Under the pieces are notes generated by a model. That model was not told the origin of the DNA, did not search any database, and saw only the letters and a list, made by a program, of their open reading frames with translations. Shown here piece by piece: positions 35,495-43,481 of a DNA stretch of 64,000 nt. This stretch comes from Rhodanobacteraceae bacterium (GTDB lineage: Bacteria; Pseudomonadota; Gammaproteobacteria; Xanthomonadales; SZUA-5), in assembly GCA_024234055.1 (NCBI GenBank), contig JACKOW010000002.1:310001-374000 (forward strand). The letters run 5' to 3'. Position 1 is the stretch's first letter. Each line of letters opens with the position of its first letter. Position numbers and translations under genes: made by a program.

Positions 35495-38089
35495 ATGTCC
35501 GAACGCCCCCACACCCACGCATCGAAGACCCGTCAGATCTGGCTGGCCTTCGTCGCCCTTCTGCTGCAGGGCCTGGCCGGCACGGCCTGGGCCTTGAACG
35601 ACTACCCTCGCAATGATCTGTGGATCACCGACGGCCGCATCGAAGCCGTGGCCCGATCGGCCGACACGATCTACCTTGGCGGCACCTTCAACACCGTCGC
35701 GCCGTTCACGGGCTCGGCCCTGCTGATGGATGCCGCCAGCGGCGTGCCGAATCCGCGTCTGTCGAAGGTCAAGGGCATCGCCGTGCACGCCGCGGTGTCG
35801 GATGGCGCCGGCGGCTGGTATCTCGGCGGACGCTTCGAGTTCGTCGACGATGTCGCGACCGCACCACTGGTGCACATCCTGCCCAATGGCCGGCTGGACC
35901 CCGACTTTTCGTTCTCGTTCGGAATCGGCCAGGTCGGCACCACCATCGTGCGGGGTCTCGAGTTGTCCCCAAGCGGCGTGCTCTACGTGGTCGGCGAGTT
36001 CGGCGCAATCGACGGCCAGCCGCGCTCCAACGCCGCAGCCATCGACACGACGACAGGATCGCTCACGCCCTGGGCACCGGCCGTTGCATCATTCCAGGTG
36101 AATGCCGTTTTGCTCTCGGGCACCACCGTGTTCCTGGGCGCTGGCGGCCTGGTCGCGGCCGATGCCATGACCGGAGCCGTGCAGACGCTCGACGGCGGCT
36201 TCACGGTCGAAGCCATCGCCGCCAACGACGCCGGCACCACCGTGTACTACGGCGGCAGCGTCCTCAAGGCCTACGACCTCACGACCCAGCAGGTCGTGTT
36301 TGCCTGGAACCCCGCACCCGACGGTATGGTGCGCGCGCTGCAGATTTCCGGCAGCACGGTGTACGTGGGCGGCGACTTCACCACGATCGGCGGCCAGTCC
36401 CGACCCTATCTCGCCGCCGTCAACGCCAACACCGGCACCGCATCCGGCTGGAACCCTTTGCCGAACGGCCGGATCGGGGCGCTGCTGCTTCGCGGCAACA
36501 CCTTGTATACCGGCGGCGCATTCACCCTCATGGGCGCAGCCGTGCGTCGCGGCTATGCCGAGGTGGACATTGTGGATGCCTCGGTCGGCGCCAACGATCC
36601 TCGGCTCAACGCGCCGATCCAATTCGCGGGGATCATACCGGTCGTGGACACCATCGCCTTTGCTGACGGCCGCCTGATGCTGGGTGGTGGGTTCAACGGT
36701 TACGGAGCGGTGAACCGACGCAACATCGCAGCACTGGATGCGCACACCGGCGCGGCCACCGACTGGGCGCCCGACGCCGACAACACGGTAGAAGGACTGC
36801 TGCTGGATGGAAATACGCTGTACGCGCGCGGAACCTTCGGCACCATTGGCGGACAGGCCCGCTCCCGACTTGCCGCGCTCGATGTCACCCTGAATACCAA
36901 CAATGCCACGGCCTTCGTCGCCGACCTCAACGCATCGGCCCGCGACATGGCCAGGGCCGGCACCACGCTCTATGCCGTGGGTTTCTTCACCAGCGCCAAC
37001 GGCGAGCCGCGCTCTTACATCGCCGCGTTCGACGCCCTCACCGGCAGCCTGAGCACGTGGAATCCGGGTGCCGACAGGTCGGTGTATGCGATCGATATCG
37101 ACGGTGACTTCATCTATCTCGGCGGCGACTTCACCCAGATCAACAATCAGTTCCGCAACAAGCTCGCTTTGGTGCGCGGGTCCACCGGAGCGGTCCTGCC
37201 TTTCGACCCCAACGTGGGCCCGAGCGTCGCGATCGTCTCTGACTTGCTCGTCAGCGATGGCAAGGTCTACGCGTCCGGGCAATTCACCAATATCGGGGGT
37301 CAGCCGCGCGGATCCATCGCCGTGGTGGATGCCTTCACGGGGCAGGCGACCGACCCGGTCATCAGCATCGTCCCGGCCAATGCCCCCAGTATCGCCAAGC
37401 GTGGCAACACCCTGTACATGGCCGCCAGCACCGGTCTGGGCACCGTCCAGGGCGTGGCGCTATCGAATGTGGCGGCGCTCGATGTCACCACCGGCATGGT
37501 CACGGATTGGCGCCCCGCTCAAACCTTCGGCATGAGAAGGGTTTTCGCCAATGGGGACTACGTGGACGTGGTCGGTCCGCAGGTCGCGGTGGGCGCACCC
37601 CGCATCAATCCCGCGCACATGGGTGAGTATCCGCTGGCCGCAGACGAGAACGGCATCAATGTCGATTTCCTCACGCCCTACAACGCGCTCGCGGCAAGCC
37701 TGGCTCCCGGCCTGCGCGATGGTGACATCGACAACAATGGACGACAGGATCTCGACGAATTCGCCTGCTTTGCCGACCTCTTGTCCGATGGCGATGCCGG
37801 TGTCGTCCCGCAAATCGCCAGCACCTTCGAGCTCAACCGCGAGCAGATGGAAGTCGATCTCGGCAACAGCTTCCTGGCCCAGCAAGCCGGAGCCGACACG
37901 CTGTTCGGGGCATGGCTGATGTTCGGCAACGAGAACTGGATCGGCGACTACGCGACTACCTGCAGCAACTGCCCGGGAACGTATTCGCCAAATGGCTACC
38001 ACTTTGCGGTGAATCCGGATGTCGCCACAGCCTTCACCCTGTGCCAGATCGGGCAGACCCAAAGCCTCTTTGCCAACGGATTCGAGTAA
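35495..38089 (+). CDS. Secreted beta-propeller (DUF5122-like) protein with SLFANGFE tail
   Basis: An 864-residue exported protein. Signal peptide: basic start, then RQIWLAFVALLLQGLAGTAW with cleavage after AWA near residue 32. The mature protein is a run of propeller blades in which VYVGGDFTTIGGQSRPYLAA and variants (YLGGDFTQINNQFRNKLALV, YASGQFTNIGGQPRGSIAVV) repeat; this is the DUF5122-type pattern. A C-terminal segment with DGDIDNNGRQDLDEFACFAD looks like a Ca-binding dockerin/EF-type loop, followed by SLFANGFE at the very end. It lies divergent to the sigma/kinase operon and is followed by a strong terminator. Confidence 0.88.
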   Translation: MSERPHTHASKTRQIWLAFVALLLQGLAGTAWALNDYPRNDLWITDGRIEAVARSADTIYLGGTFNTVAPFTGSALLMDAASGVPNPRLSKVKGIAVHAAVSDGAGGWYLGGRFEFVDDVATAPLVHILPNGRLDPDFSFSFGIGQVGTTIVRGLELSPSGVLYVVGEFGAIDGQPRSNAAAIDTTTGSLTPWAPAVASFQVNAVLLSGTTVFLGAGGLVAADAMTGAVQTLDGGFTVEAIAANDAGTTVYYGGSVLKAYDLTTQQVVFAWNPAPDGMVRALQISGSTVYVGGDFTTIGGQSRPYLAAVNANTGTASGWNPLPNGRIGALLLRGNTLYTGGAFTLMGAAVRRGYAEVDIVDASVGANDPRLNAPIQFAGIIPVVDTIAFADGRLMLGGGFNGYGAVNRRNIAALDAHTGAATDWAPDADNTVEGLLLDGNTLYARGTFGTIGGQARSRLAALDVTLNTNNATAFVADLNASARDMARAGTTLYAVGFFTSANGEPRSYIAAFDALTGSLSTWNPGADRSVYAIDIDGDFIYLGGDFTQINNQFRNKLALVRGSTGAVLPFDPNVGPSVAIVSDLLVSDGKVYASGQFTNIGGQPRGSIAVVDAFTGQATDPVISIVPANAPSIAKRGNTLYMAASTGLGTVQGVALSNVAALDVTTGMVTDWRPAQTFGMRRVFANGDYVDVVGPQVAVGAPRINPAHMGEYPLAADENGINVDFLTPYNALAASLAPGLRDGDIDNNGRQDLDEFACFADLLSDGDAGVVPQIASTFELNREQMEVDLGNSFLAQQAGADTLFGAWLMFGNENWIGDYATTCSNCPGTYSPNGYHFAVNPDVATAFTLCQIGQTQSLFANGFE

Positions 38090-38141
38090 TCGCAGGACCG
38101 GCGCCGCGAGGCCTGGCGCTCGATCGAGCGCCGCAAGCAAG

Positions 38142-38168
38142 GGCCGCCGTTGGGCGGCCTTTTCTTCT
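38142..38168 (+). terminator. Rho-independent terminator
   Basis: GGCCGCC, loop GTTG, GGCGGCC, then TTTTCTTCTT. It lies 53 bp after the stop of the beta-propeller gene. Confidence 0.85.
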
Positions 38169-38194
38169 TGGGGGCTTTGGATGGGCTCGGGATT

Positions 38195-38545
38195 GCGAGG
38201 CGCGAGATCGCCGCCACGTCGAGTTCGCTGCTCCATGGGGTAACTCGGTGCGGACGGCTTCAGCCGCGATCGCGGCCCGGTGGACAATCGAATCGCGGAC
38301 AGAGTCCGCGCCCACAGGGTGCGGTCGCGCTGGCACTCGAGCCTCGGCTACACCCGCCTGTGGGAGCGGCTTCAGCCGCGATCGCGGCCCGGTGGACACT
38401 CGAATCGCGGACAGAGTCCGCTCCCACAGGGTGCGGTCGCGCTGGCACTCGAGTCTCGGCTACACCCGATCTGTGGGAGCGGCTTCAGCCGCGATTGGGG
38501 CTTGCGGACGCCAGGATCGCGGACAGAGTCCGCTGTCACAGGGCG
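38195..38545. repeat. REP array, GTGGGAGCG family
   Basis: Three tandem units that alternate TGTGGGAGCGGCTTCAGCCG and CGCGGACAGAGTCCGCTCCC with a CGATCGCGGCCCGGTGGACA spacer and a TGCGGTCGCGCTGGCACTCG spacer. Each element is a short hairpin. The array runs into the stop codon region of the convergent gene at 38536. Confidence 0.85.
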
Positions 38546-40569
38546 GGACGCTTCGGCGCAACTGACCCTGATGCGTCCACAGTGTTGGCCTGCGGCGAAC
38601 CGTTGCAGCGTACTTCGCCGCGGGCGGCGCGTTCGATCCCCGAACGCTCTGCGTCCCGCAGCCAGGGGACGATGTCCGATTCCAGCAGATGTGCCAGATG
38701 CTCGTAGTGGTCCGTTGCCGAAGGCCCCGGCCAGCGCGAGGTGATCACCACCACCGCGTCGAGCGCTGGAAACACGACCAGCATCTGGCCTCCATGACCC
38801 AGACCCGCGACTGCCGTCACGTCGGCCACCTCGAGCAGCCACCAGAGATAACCGTAGCCCCGCGTGGTCAGCGTGTCATGATTGACGAGGTTCGAATCGG
38901 TGTGAATCTGCACCGCCGTCGCTCGGCGCAGGAATCCGGCGTCGATGACCTGTCTTGATCCGTTTCGCCCGCCGGCACGGACGAGTTCACCCACCGCCCA
39001 CAGGGCGCGAGGCGTCAGGTAGGCATCGTTGCCCCCAAGCACGTTCAGGCCGGGATCCCGGCGCCAGTACTTCAGCCCCTGTCCGACCTCGACCGGAAAC
39101 TCCTGTTTCAGCACCTGGTCCAGCGATTGACCGAAGGTCTTCCTCAATACCGCTGATGACAGCTGCAGCACGGGTGTGTCGTAGCGGAATCGACCTGTCC
39201 ACTCATCCTCCGGCGGCCTTTCCAGGGTCTTGGCTACCCAATCTTGACTGGACTGGACAAGGCCATAGTCCACCGGTGGCAGTCCGCTGGACATGGTCAG
39301 CAGGGCGCGCAGACTCAGGCCATCGACATTCGCCAGCCCGGGCGTTGTCGCAGGCAACCACTCGGTCAAGCCCGTGTCTTCGTTCGGAAGCAAGCCGCGC
39401 CGGATCGCGACGCCAACCATCAGCGCCGACAGCGACTTGGTCACGGATTTCAGATTGGCTGCCAGACCGGCGTCCGCACCGTGGTAATAGGCTTCCAGCA
39501 ACAAACAGCCATGCTGGGCGACAACAAGGCTGCGCATCCTTCTCGATGTGCCCGCCAACTTTGCAATGCGGATGGATTTCGAGCCTGGTTCGGCGCCCAC
39601 GGGCATCGATGAAATCGACCGCTCGACAGCGGCCGCGCCAGCGCCTTCCGTAGCGAAGGATGCCAGCTCCGTGCGAATCCTCGTGGCCTCGGCGTCATCG
39701 AAGCTCGCGCCATGACCGTCAGGATCGACCCGATACAGCGCGGATAGACCCTTGGTGCCGCGATAGACATCGGGCTCCGCGTAGAGCGGGTCCTGCAATG
39801 CGTCCTGGAGGGAGATGAATTGCACGCCGTGCTCGCGCAGATCCAGCAAGAGGCGGTCCAGATGATCGTCCAGGAGCGCGTTGGCATGCAGCAGCAGGAT
39901 CTGAGCGGGGCGCCGACCGAAACGCTCGCGGGCAAAGCGATCGGCATGATCAAGGGCAGCGAGCACATGTGCGCTCAGCATTCGCCCCGCGCGCAGACGA
40001 TCCGAGGCGCGCCCTGCGGCCGCTGGATAGGCTGCGGCGATCAGCCACTCGGAGGTGTCCACGCTGACCGGCGCCACCCGGATTTGCGCGGCAGCAAGTG
40101 CACGCCGCACGGTTCGATGCTGTGCCTCGCCCAGTCCCTGATGCAGTAGCGGAAATCGCAGCAGTGGCAGATAGGCGCTGCCCAACCGTTTCAAGGTTTG
40201 GTGGCACTGCAGCATTTCGTCCAGCCATCGGGAGGTATCGCTGCCATGCAGATCCCGATGCGATTGAGTGTGGTTGGCGACCGACAAGCCCGCATCCACC
40301 CAGCGCTCGACGACGCCGGGATGGCGCCTGGCGCTATCGCACACCACCATGCCGGTCGCCGGTACGCCGTGCACGTTCAAGGTCGTCGCAATCCGGCCCA
40401 CCGCGTCGACAACCGTGCCATCAACCGGTGGGGCCCCGACCCAGGGCAGATCATCGATGGTGATGGCCAGTTGGATCGGGTCCTGGCTTTCGCTGCAGCA
40501 GACGGACAGGCTGATCGAAACACCGCAGAGCGCGGCAAGCACCCTCGTGGCCGGCCTGCAAGCCCTCAT
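38536..40569 (-). CDS. Polysaccharide deacetylase / class C beta-lactamase-like serine hydrolase fusion
   Basis: A 677-residue envelope protein, possibly a lipoprotein (hydrophobic VLAALCGVSISLSVCC start). Residues 33-265 are a NodB-type deacetylase: metal-binding IDD (38-40), NHTQSH with His99 and His103, LLLHANALLDD near 227. Residues 340-640 are a penicillin-binding-protein/beta-lactamase class C domain with SVTKS (Ser374, Lys377). A dedicated fusion of sugar-amide deacetylation and serine hydrolysis suggests peptidoglycan or cell-wall glycan remodelling. The ATG at 40569 gives a proper export signal. It is second after the alpha/beta hydrolase (79-bp gap, same strand). The last codons lie in a REP element. 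Confidence 0.88.
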   Translation of the reverse strand: MRACRPATRVLAALCGVSISLSVCCSESQDPIQLAITIDDLPWVGAPPVDGTVVDAVGRIATTLNVHGVPATGMVVCDSARRHPGVVERWVDAGLSVANHTQSHRDLHGSDTSRWLDEMLQCHQTLKRLGSAYLPLLRFPLLHQGLGEAQHRTVRRALAAAQIRVAPVSVDTSEWLIAAAYPAAAGRASDRLRAGRMLSAHVLAALDHADRFARERFGRRPAQILLLHANALLDDHLDRLLLDLREHGVQFISLQDALQDPLYAEPDVYRGTKGLSALYRVDPDGHGASFDDAEATRIRTELASFATEGAGAAAVERSISSMPVGAEPGSKSIRIAKLAGTSRRMRSLVVAQHGCLLLEAYYHGADAGLAANLKSVTKSLSALMVGVAIRRGLLPNEDTGLTEWLPATTPGLANVDGLSLRALLTMSSGLPPVDYGLVQSSQDWVAKTLERPPEDEWTGRFRYDTPVLQLSSAVLRKTFGQSLDQVLKQEFPVEVGQGLKYWRRDPGLNVLGGNDAYLTPRALWAVGELVRAGGRNGSRQVIDAGFLRRATAVQIHTDSNLVNHDTLTTRGYGYLWWLLEVADVTAVAGLGHGGQMLVVFPALDAVVVITSRWPGPSATDHYEHLAHLLESDIVPWLRDAERSGIERAARGEVRCNGSPQANTVDASGSVAPKRPAL

Positions 40570-40648
40570 TCGATGGTCAGGACAGAGGTCGTCGCCAGAG
40601 CGCGCGCCCACGCCATCGGGCTGCCTCCCGCCCTGTTTGCCCGAACGG

Positions 40649-41542
40649 CTAGCGAACGCGAGCAAGGTCATCGATGATCTCAAGCACGCGAGGATGCATT
40701 CGAGGCGCACCCGCTTCGTCGACGATCAGCAGATCGTGCGCCACACCGGGTATGACTTCGACAGTGACACGCGGGTTTCCCAGGGAACGAATGATCCGGG
40801 CCGACTCCTCGGTGGGTGTATTGCGGTCCAGTTCCGCGAGAACGACCCGTGAGGTCACCTGCACATTCTTCCAGTAGGACGCGGGATCGAAGTTCCCGAC
40901 GGCCTTCCAGAACCTTCGCTGTCGGAAAGTGCGCAGCGTCCATGCCGATATCGCCGCGCCAGGGCGCGCCAGCCACTTTGGCACGCCGCGCCCAGTCAGG
41001 TTGTTTCGCTCTTCATGCTTGAGCGCGGCATGCAGCGGCGTGGTGGAACCCACGAGATTGACTGCGAAGCCAAGCTGGGGGTGGTCTTTCGCGACGATCG
41101 CCGTGATCTGTCCGCCCTGGCTCACACCCACCACGCCGACGTTCCTGAAGTCGAGCGCGCACCGATTCGACAGGTCGAAGATCACCGCCGAGGTGTCGCC
41201 GGCGAGTGTCTCGAAGGAGGCCGTTTTCCAATCGCCCGCAGACCGCCCCGACCCTCTCTTGTCAGGCAGTGCAACCAGATATCCGTGTTGCAGCAGATCC
41301 TGCGACAGACGCGCATACCAGGCGTTGGATCTCGATGACTGACCAGATCCGTGAACAATGACGATAGCCCGTCCGTTGGCCGACTCGGGAGCAAACATCT
41401 GATAGGTGATCTTCGCACCATCAGCCCTGCTGTCCACCCGCCATTCGCCGGCGCAGGTGACGGGCGTCGCCTCCGCCGAAACGACAGGAGGATTCAGTAA
41501 TGCGAAGGCGAGGAGGCAAGCCGAGCGCCAGTCTGCTGTCAT
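40649..41542 (-). CDS. Exported alpha/beta hydrolase
   Basis: A 297-residue periplasmic enzyme. A signal peptide (CLLAFALLNPPVVSAEA) precedes an alpha/beta hydrolase fold: AIVIVHGSGQSSRSNAW (oxyanion loop), DKRGSGRS, nucleophile elbow GVSQGG, and the catalytic His in VAHDLLIVD. The acid residue is probably Asp in ELDRNTP. Length and layout fit the esterase/peptidase group (dienelactone hydrolase or BAAT-like). It probably forms an operon with the deacetylase/serine hydrolase fusion downstream. The substrate is unknown. Confidence 0.88.
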   Translation of the reverse strand: MTADWRSACLLAFALLNPPVVSAEATPVTCAGEWRVDSRADGAKITYQMFAPESANGRAIVIVHGSGQSSRSNAWYARLSQDLLQHGYLVALPDKRGSGRSAGDWKTASFETLAGDTSAVIFDLSNRCALDFRNVGVVGVSQGGQITAIVAKDHPQLGFAVNLVGSTTPLHAALKHEERNNLTGRGVPKWLARPGAAISAWTLRTFRQRRFWKAVGNFDPASYWKNVQVTSRVVLAELDRNTPTEESARIIRSLGNPRVTVEVIPGVAHDLLIVDEAGAPRMHPRVLEIIDDLARVR

Positions 41543-41648
41543 GTCTGGTCCTTTTGAATCACGGATGCACCCAGGGCAGCGTCCGAAACATCGGGACCGC
41601 CGAGCGCGGAAAATCCAGGATTGGAGGGCATCTTCCAGTTCCCGGCTG

Positions 41649-42179
41649 TCATTGACTTGATGGTGGTTCGCTGCCGCGCTTGAGGATTCGCAGGTTGATC
41701 AATCGTTGCGTCATCCATCCTGCGAGCAGCATCGTCAGGAGGAGAAAGACCGAGAACCGGATCCAGGCGCCGTCGCCGTGCAGCAACTGGGGCATTCGAC
41801 GGGTGACGAATTCTGCTACGAAGGCGATGGCCAGTCCGAAGTAGGTCCAGCTCATGAAGATGCCGTGCGCGACGCGCATGCCTCGACTAGCCTCCACTCG
41901 CGCTCGCCAGGCGCAGTAGGAAGCCGGGATCAAGGTGGCAAGACTGGCCAGCGCAGCAGCGTGGAAGAGGTTGAACCCACCTGTCAGACCGTATCGGGCA
42001 AGCGCGGCGACGTTGGCAATGACCATGGCCACAACGTACCCATAGCCGAGCACGCGGTGAGCGCGCGTTCCCTTGCGCCGCAGAAAGAGCAAAGGCCCGG
42101 TCAACAGGGCCAGCATTGCCAAGCCCACATGTAACAGACCGACCGGATGGTGGCTCCAGGTTTCCAGATAGCCGCTCAT
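41649..42179 (-). CDS. DUF2306 membrane protein
   Basis: A 176-residue membrane protein with about four to five helices starting MSGYLETWSHHPVGLLHVGL. The block RRKGTRAHRVLGYGYVVAMV is the DUF2306 signature, including the His of a possible heme or metal site. The ATG at 42179 overlaps the upstream stop codon (ATGA), so it is translationally coupled to the DoxX-like gene. The C-terminus is basic (LRILKRGSEPPSSQ). Function is unknown; the pair is controlled by the divergent PadR regulator, judging by location. Confidence 0.82.
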   Translation of the reverse strand: MSGYLETWSHHPVGLLHVGLAMLALLTGPLLFLRRKGTRAHRVLGYGYVVAMVIANVAALARYGLTGGFNLFHAAALASLATLIPASYCAWRARVEASRGMRVAHGIFMSWTYFGLAIAFVAEFVTRRMPQLLHGDGAWIRFSVFLLLTMLLAGWMTQRLINLRILKRGSEPPSSQ

Positions 42180-42549
42180 GCAGCGCCACCTCGCATCAGC
42201 CTGCGACCGCGCCAGCCAAGCAGGCTGGCAGACATCGCCAGCAGAACGGCGGCCGGCATGGCCAGGGCCGGCGGATCGTGGGCCAGGTGCAGACCGACTG
42301 CAACCGCCATCGTGCTTGCCAGCATGGCCGGACCGGACAGGCCCCACAGACCGGCTCGCCAATGCAACGCCAAAGCACCAATGAGCTCACCCCAGCAGTC
42401 ACCCAGACCATGACATGGGGCAAGCCGAAGCGTTCGAAGGCCTCGACGGCAGCGCGGTCGCCAGCCAGCTTTGCCCCTGCTGCAGCCAGGAAGGCCAGAC
42501 TCAGAAGCCAGGTCAGCACAAGATCTGTGCGCGACGCCTTCGGATGCAT
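42176..42549 (-). pseudogene. DoxX-like membrane protein, single frameshift
   Basis: The gene starts MHPKASRTDLVLTWLLSLAF and continues AAAGAKLAGDRAAVEAFERF then GLPHVMVWVTAG, a DoxX-type pattern. At about 42,388-42,394 one base appears missing: the rest of the family sequence continues in the next frame (GELIGALALHWRAGLWGLSG, ... ALAMPAAVLLAMSASLLGWR) and ends at 42176 with an ATGA overlap to the DUF2306 gene. The perfect coupling suggests the reading was intact until recently, or that the base was lost in sequencing. DoxX proteins are small membrane proteins linked to redox stress. Confidence 0.75.
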
Positions 42550-42581
42550 GGTGCGCTCTCCTCGATTGTCTGTCGTTGTTT

Positions 42582-42618
42582 TATTCTATGATGGACTAAT
42601 TCATCGGGGAGTAGAATA
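42582..42618. promoter_or_regulatory. Inverted repeat in PadR/DoxX divergent promoter
   Basis: TATTCTA (42582-42588) with adjoining GATG, and CATC with TAGAATA (42612-42618). The arms are 23 bp apart. They lie between the divergent DoxX-like and PadR genes and are the best candidate for the PadR operator. Confidence 0.6.
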
Positions 42619-42637
42619 GGCGATTGGTCACGGGGGG

Positions 42638-43165
42638 ATGCAGATGCAGGAGCCACGCATGATCGTCCTGGCCCTTGTTGCGCAGGGGCGGGATTACGGA
42701 CTGGCGATGGAAGAGTTCGTCGAACGCGCTCGAATGCGCCTGTGGGCGAAGATCGGCACCTCGACCATCTACAAGGCGCTCAAGGATCTTGAGGCCGATG
42801 GTTGCCTGACGTCGCAGCGCGAGGATGCCAAGCGAGGTCCGGGCAAGAAGGTCTTCGCACTGACAGCCAAAGGCCGCGAAGAACTGGCGTCGCGGATAGC
42901 CGATGCCCTGTCTTCCGAAGAATCCGTGTATTCCGACCGCATCGCCGGTCTGGTCTTCTCGCTGTCGTTGGGACCCACCGAAGCCAGCACCCTCATCAGG
43001 CGCGCCATCGACGGGATGGAACTGGCACTGGATGGCGTTCGGCAGGAACAGGTCAAACAGGCCGGAAACCCGATGGCGAGCATCATTCTGGATTTCTACA
43101 CCGCCGTGTATGAGGCTGAGCGCAAGGCGATGCGAGCGGTACTGCAGGCGAATCCGGAAGCATAG
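42638..43165 (+). CDS. PadR-family transcriptional regulator
   Basis: A 175-residue regulator. The N-terminal winged helix (MIVLALVAQGRDYGLAMEEF, then IGTSTIYKALKDLEADGCLT, GPGKKVFALTAKGREEL) is PadR. The C-terminal coiled-coil (AERKAMRAVLQ) would dimerise. The ATG 42638 is only a few bases after GGGGGG; the ATG at 42644 has better spacing and may be used. It is divergent from the DoxX-like/DUF2306 operon and likely represses it and itself through 42582-42618. Confidence 0.9.
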   Translation: MQMQEPRMIVLALVAQGRDYGLAMEEFVERARMRLWAKIGTSTIYKALKDLEADGCLTSQREDAKRGPGKKVFALTAKGREELASRIADALSSEESVYSDRIAGLVFSLSLGPTEASTLIRRAIDGMELALDGVRQEQVKQAGNPMASIILDFYTAVYEAERKAMRAVLQANPEA

Positions 43166-43481
43166 GATCGCGGACGGAGTCCGCTCCATCGACGTGCAGT
43201 CGCGCTGGCACCCAAGCCTCGGCTACAGCCGTACTGTGGGAGCGGCTTCAGCCGCGACTGCGGCCCGGTGGACACTCGAATCGCGGACAGAGTCCGCTCC
43301 CACAGGGTGCAGTCGCGCGGGCACTCAAGCCTCGGCTACAGCCTTTGGGAGCGGCTTCAGCCGCGATCGCGGCCCGGTGGACAGTGGAATCGCGGACAGA
43401 GTCCGCTCCCACAGGGTGCGGGCTTGCAGGGGTACAGGAAGAATCCCGGGGCGCGTTCGACCTCACGCAGGCTGGTTGCCA
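43166..43481. repeat. REP array, GTGGGAGCG family
   Basis: Two and a half units (GTGGGAGCGGCTTCAGCCGC, GCGGACAGAGTCCGCTCCCA and spacers) at about 43166-43432, the same repeats as at 38195-38545. The remaining ~50 bp before the next stop codon hold nothing notable. Confidence 0.85.

Noticed and set aside
36089..37282. A 397-codon frame opposite the beta-propeller gene
   Set aside because: The periodic propeller repeats produce a periodic antisense frame; it is not a gene.
38195..38545. Considered as a CRISPR array or tandem coding repeat
   Set aside because: Units are palindromic REP elements with constant spacers, and no open frame spans them with family similarity.
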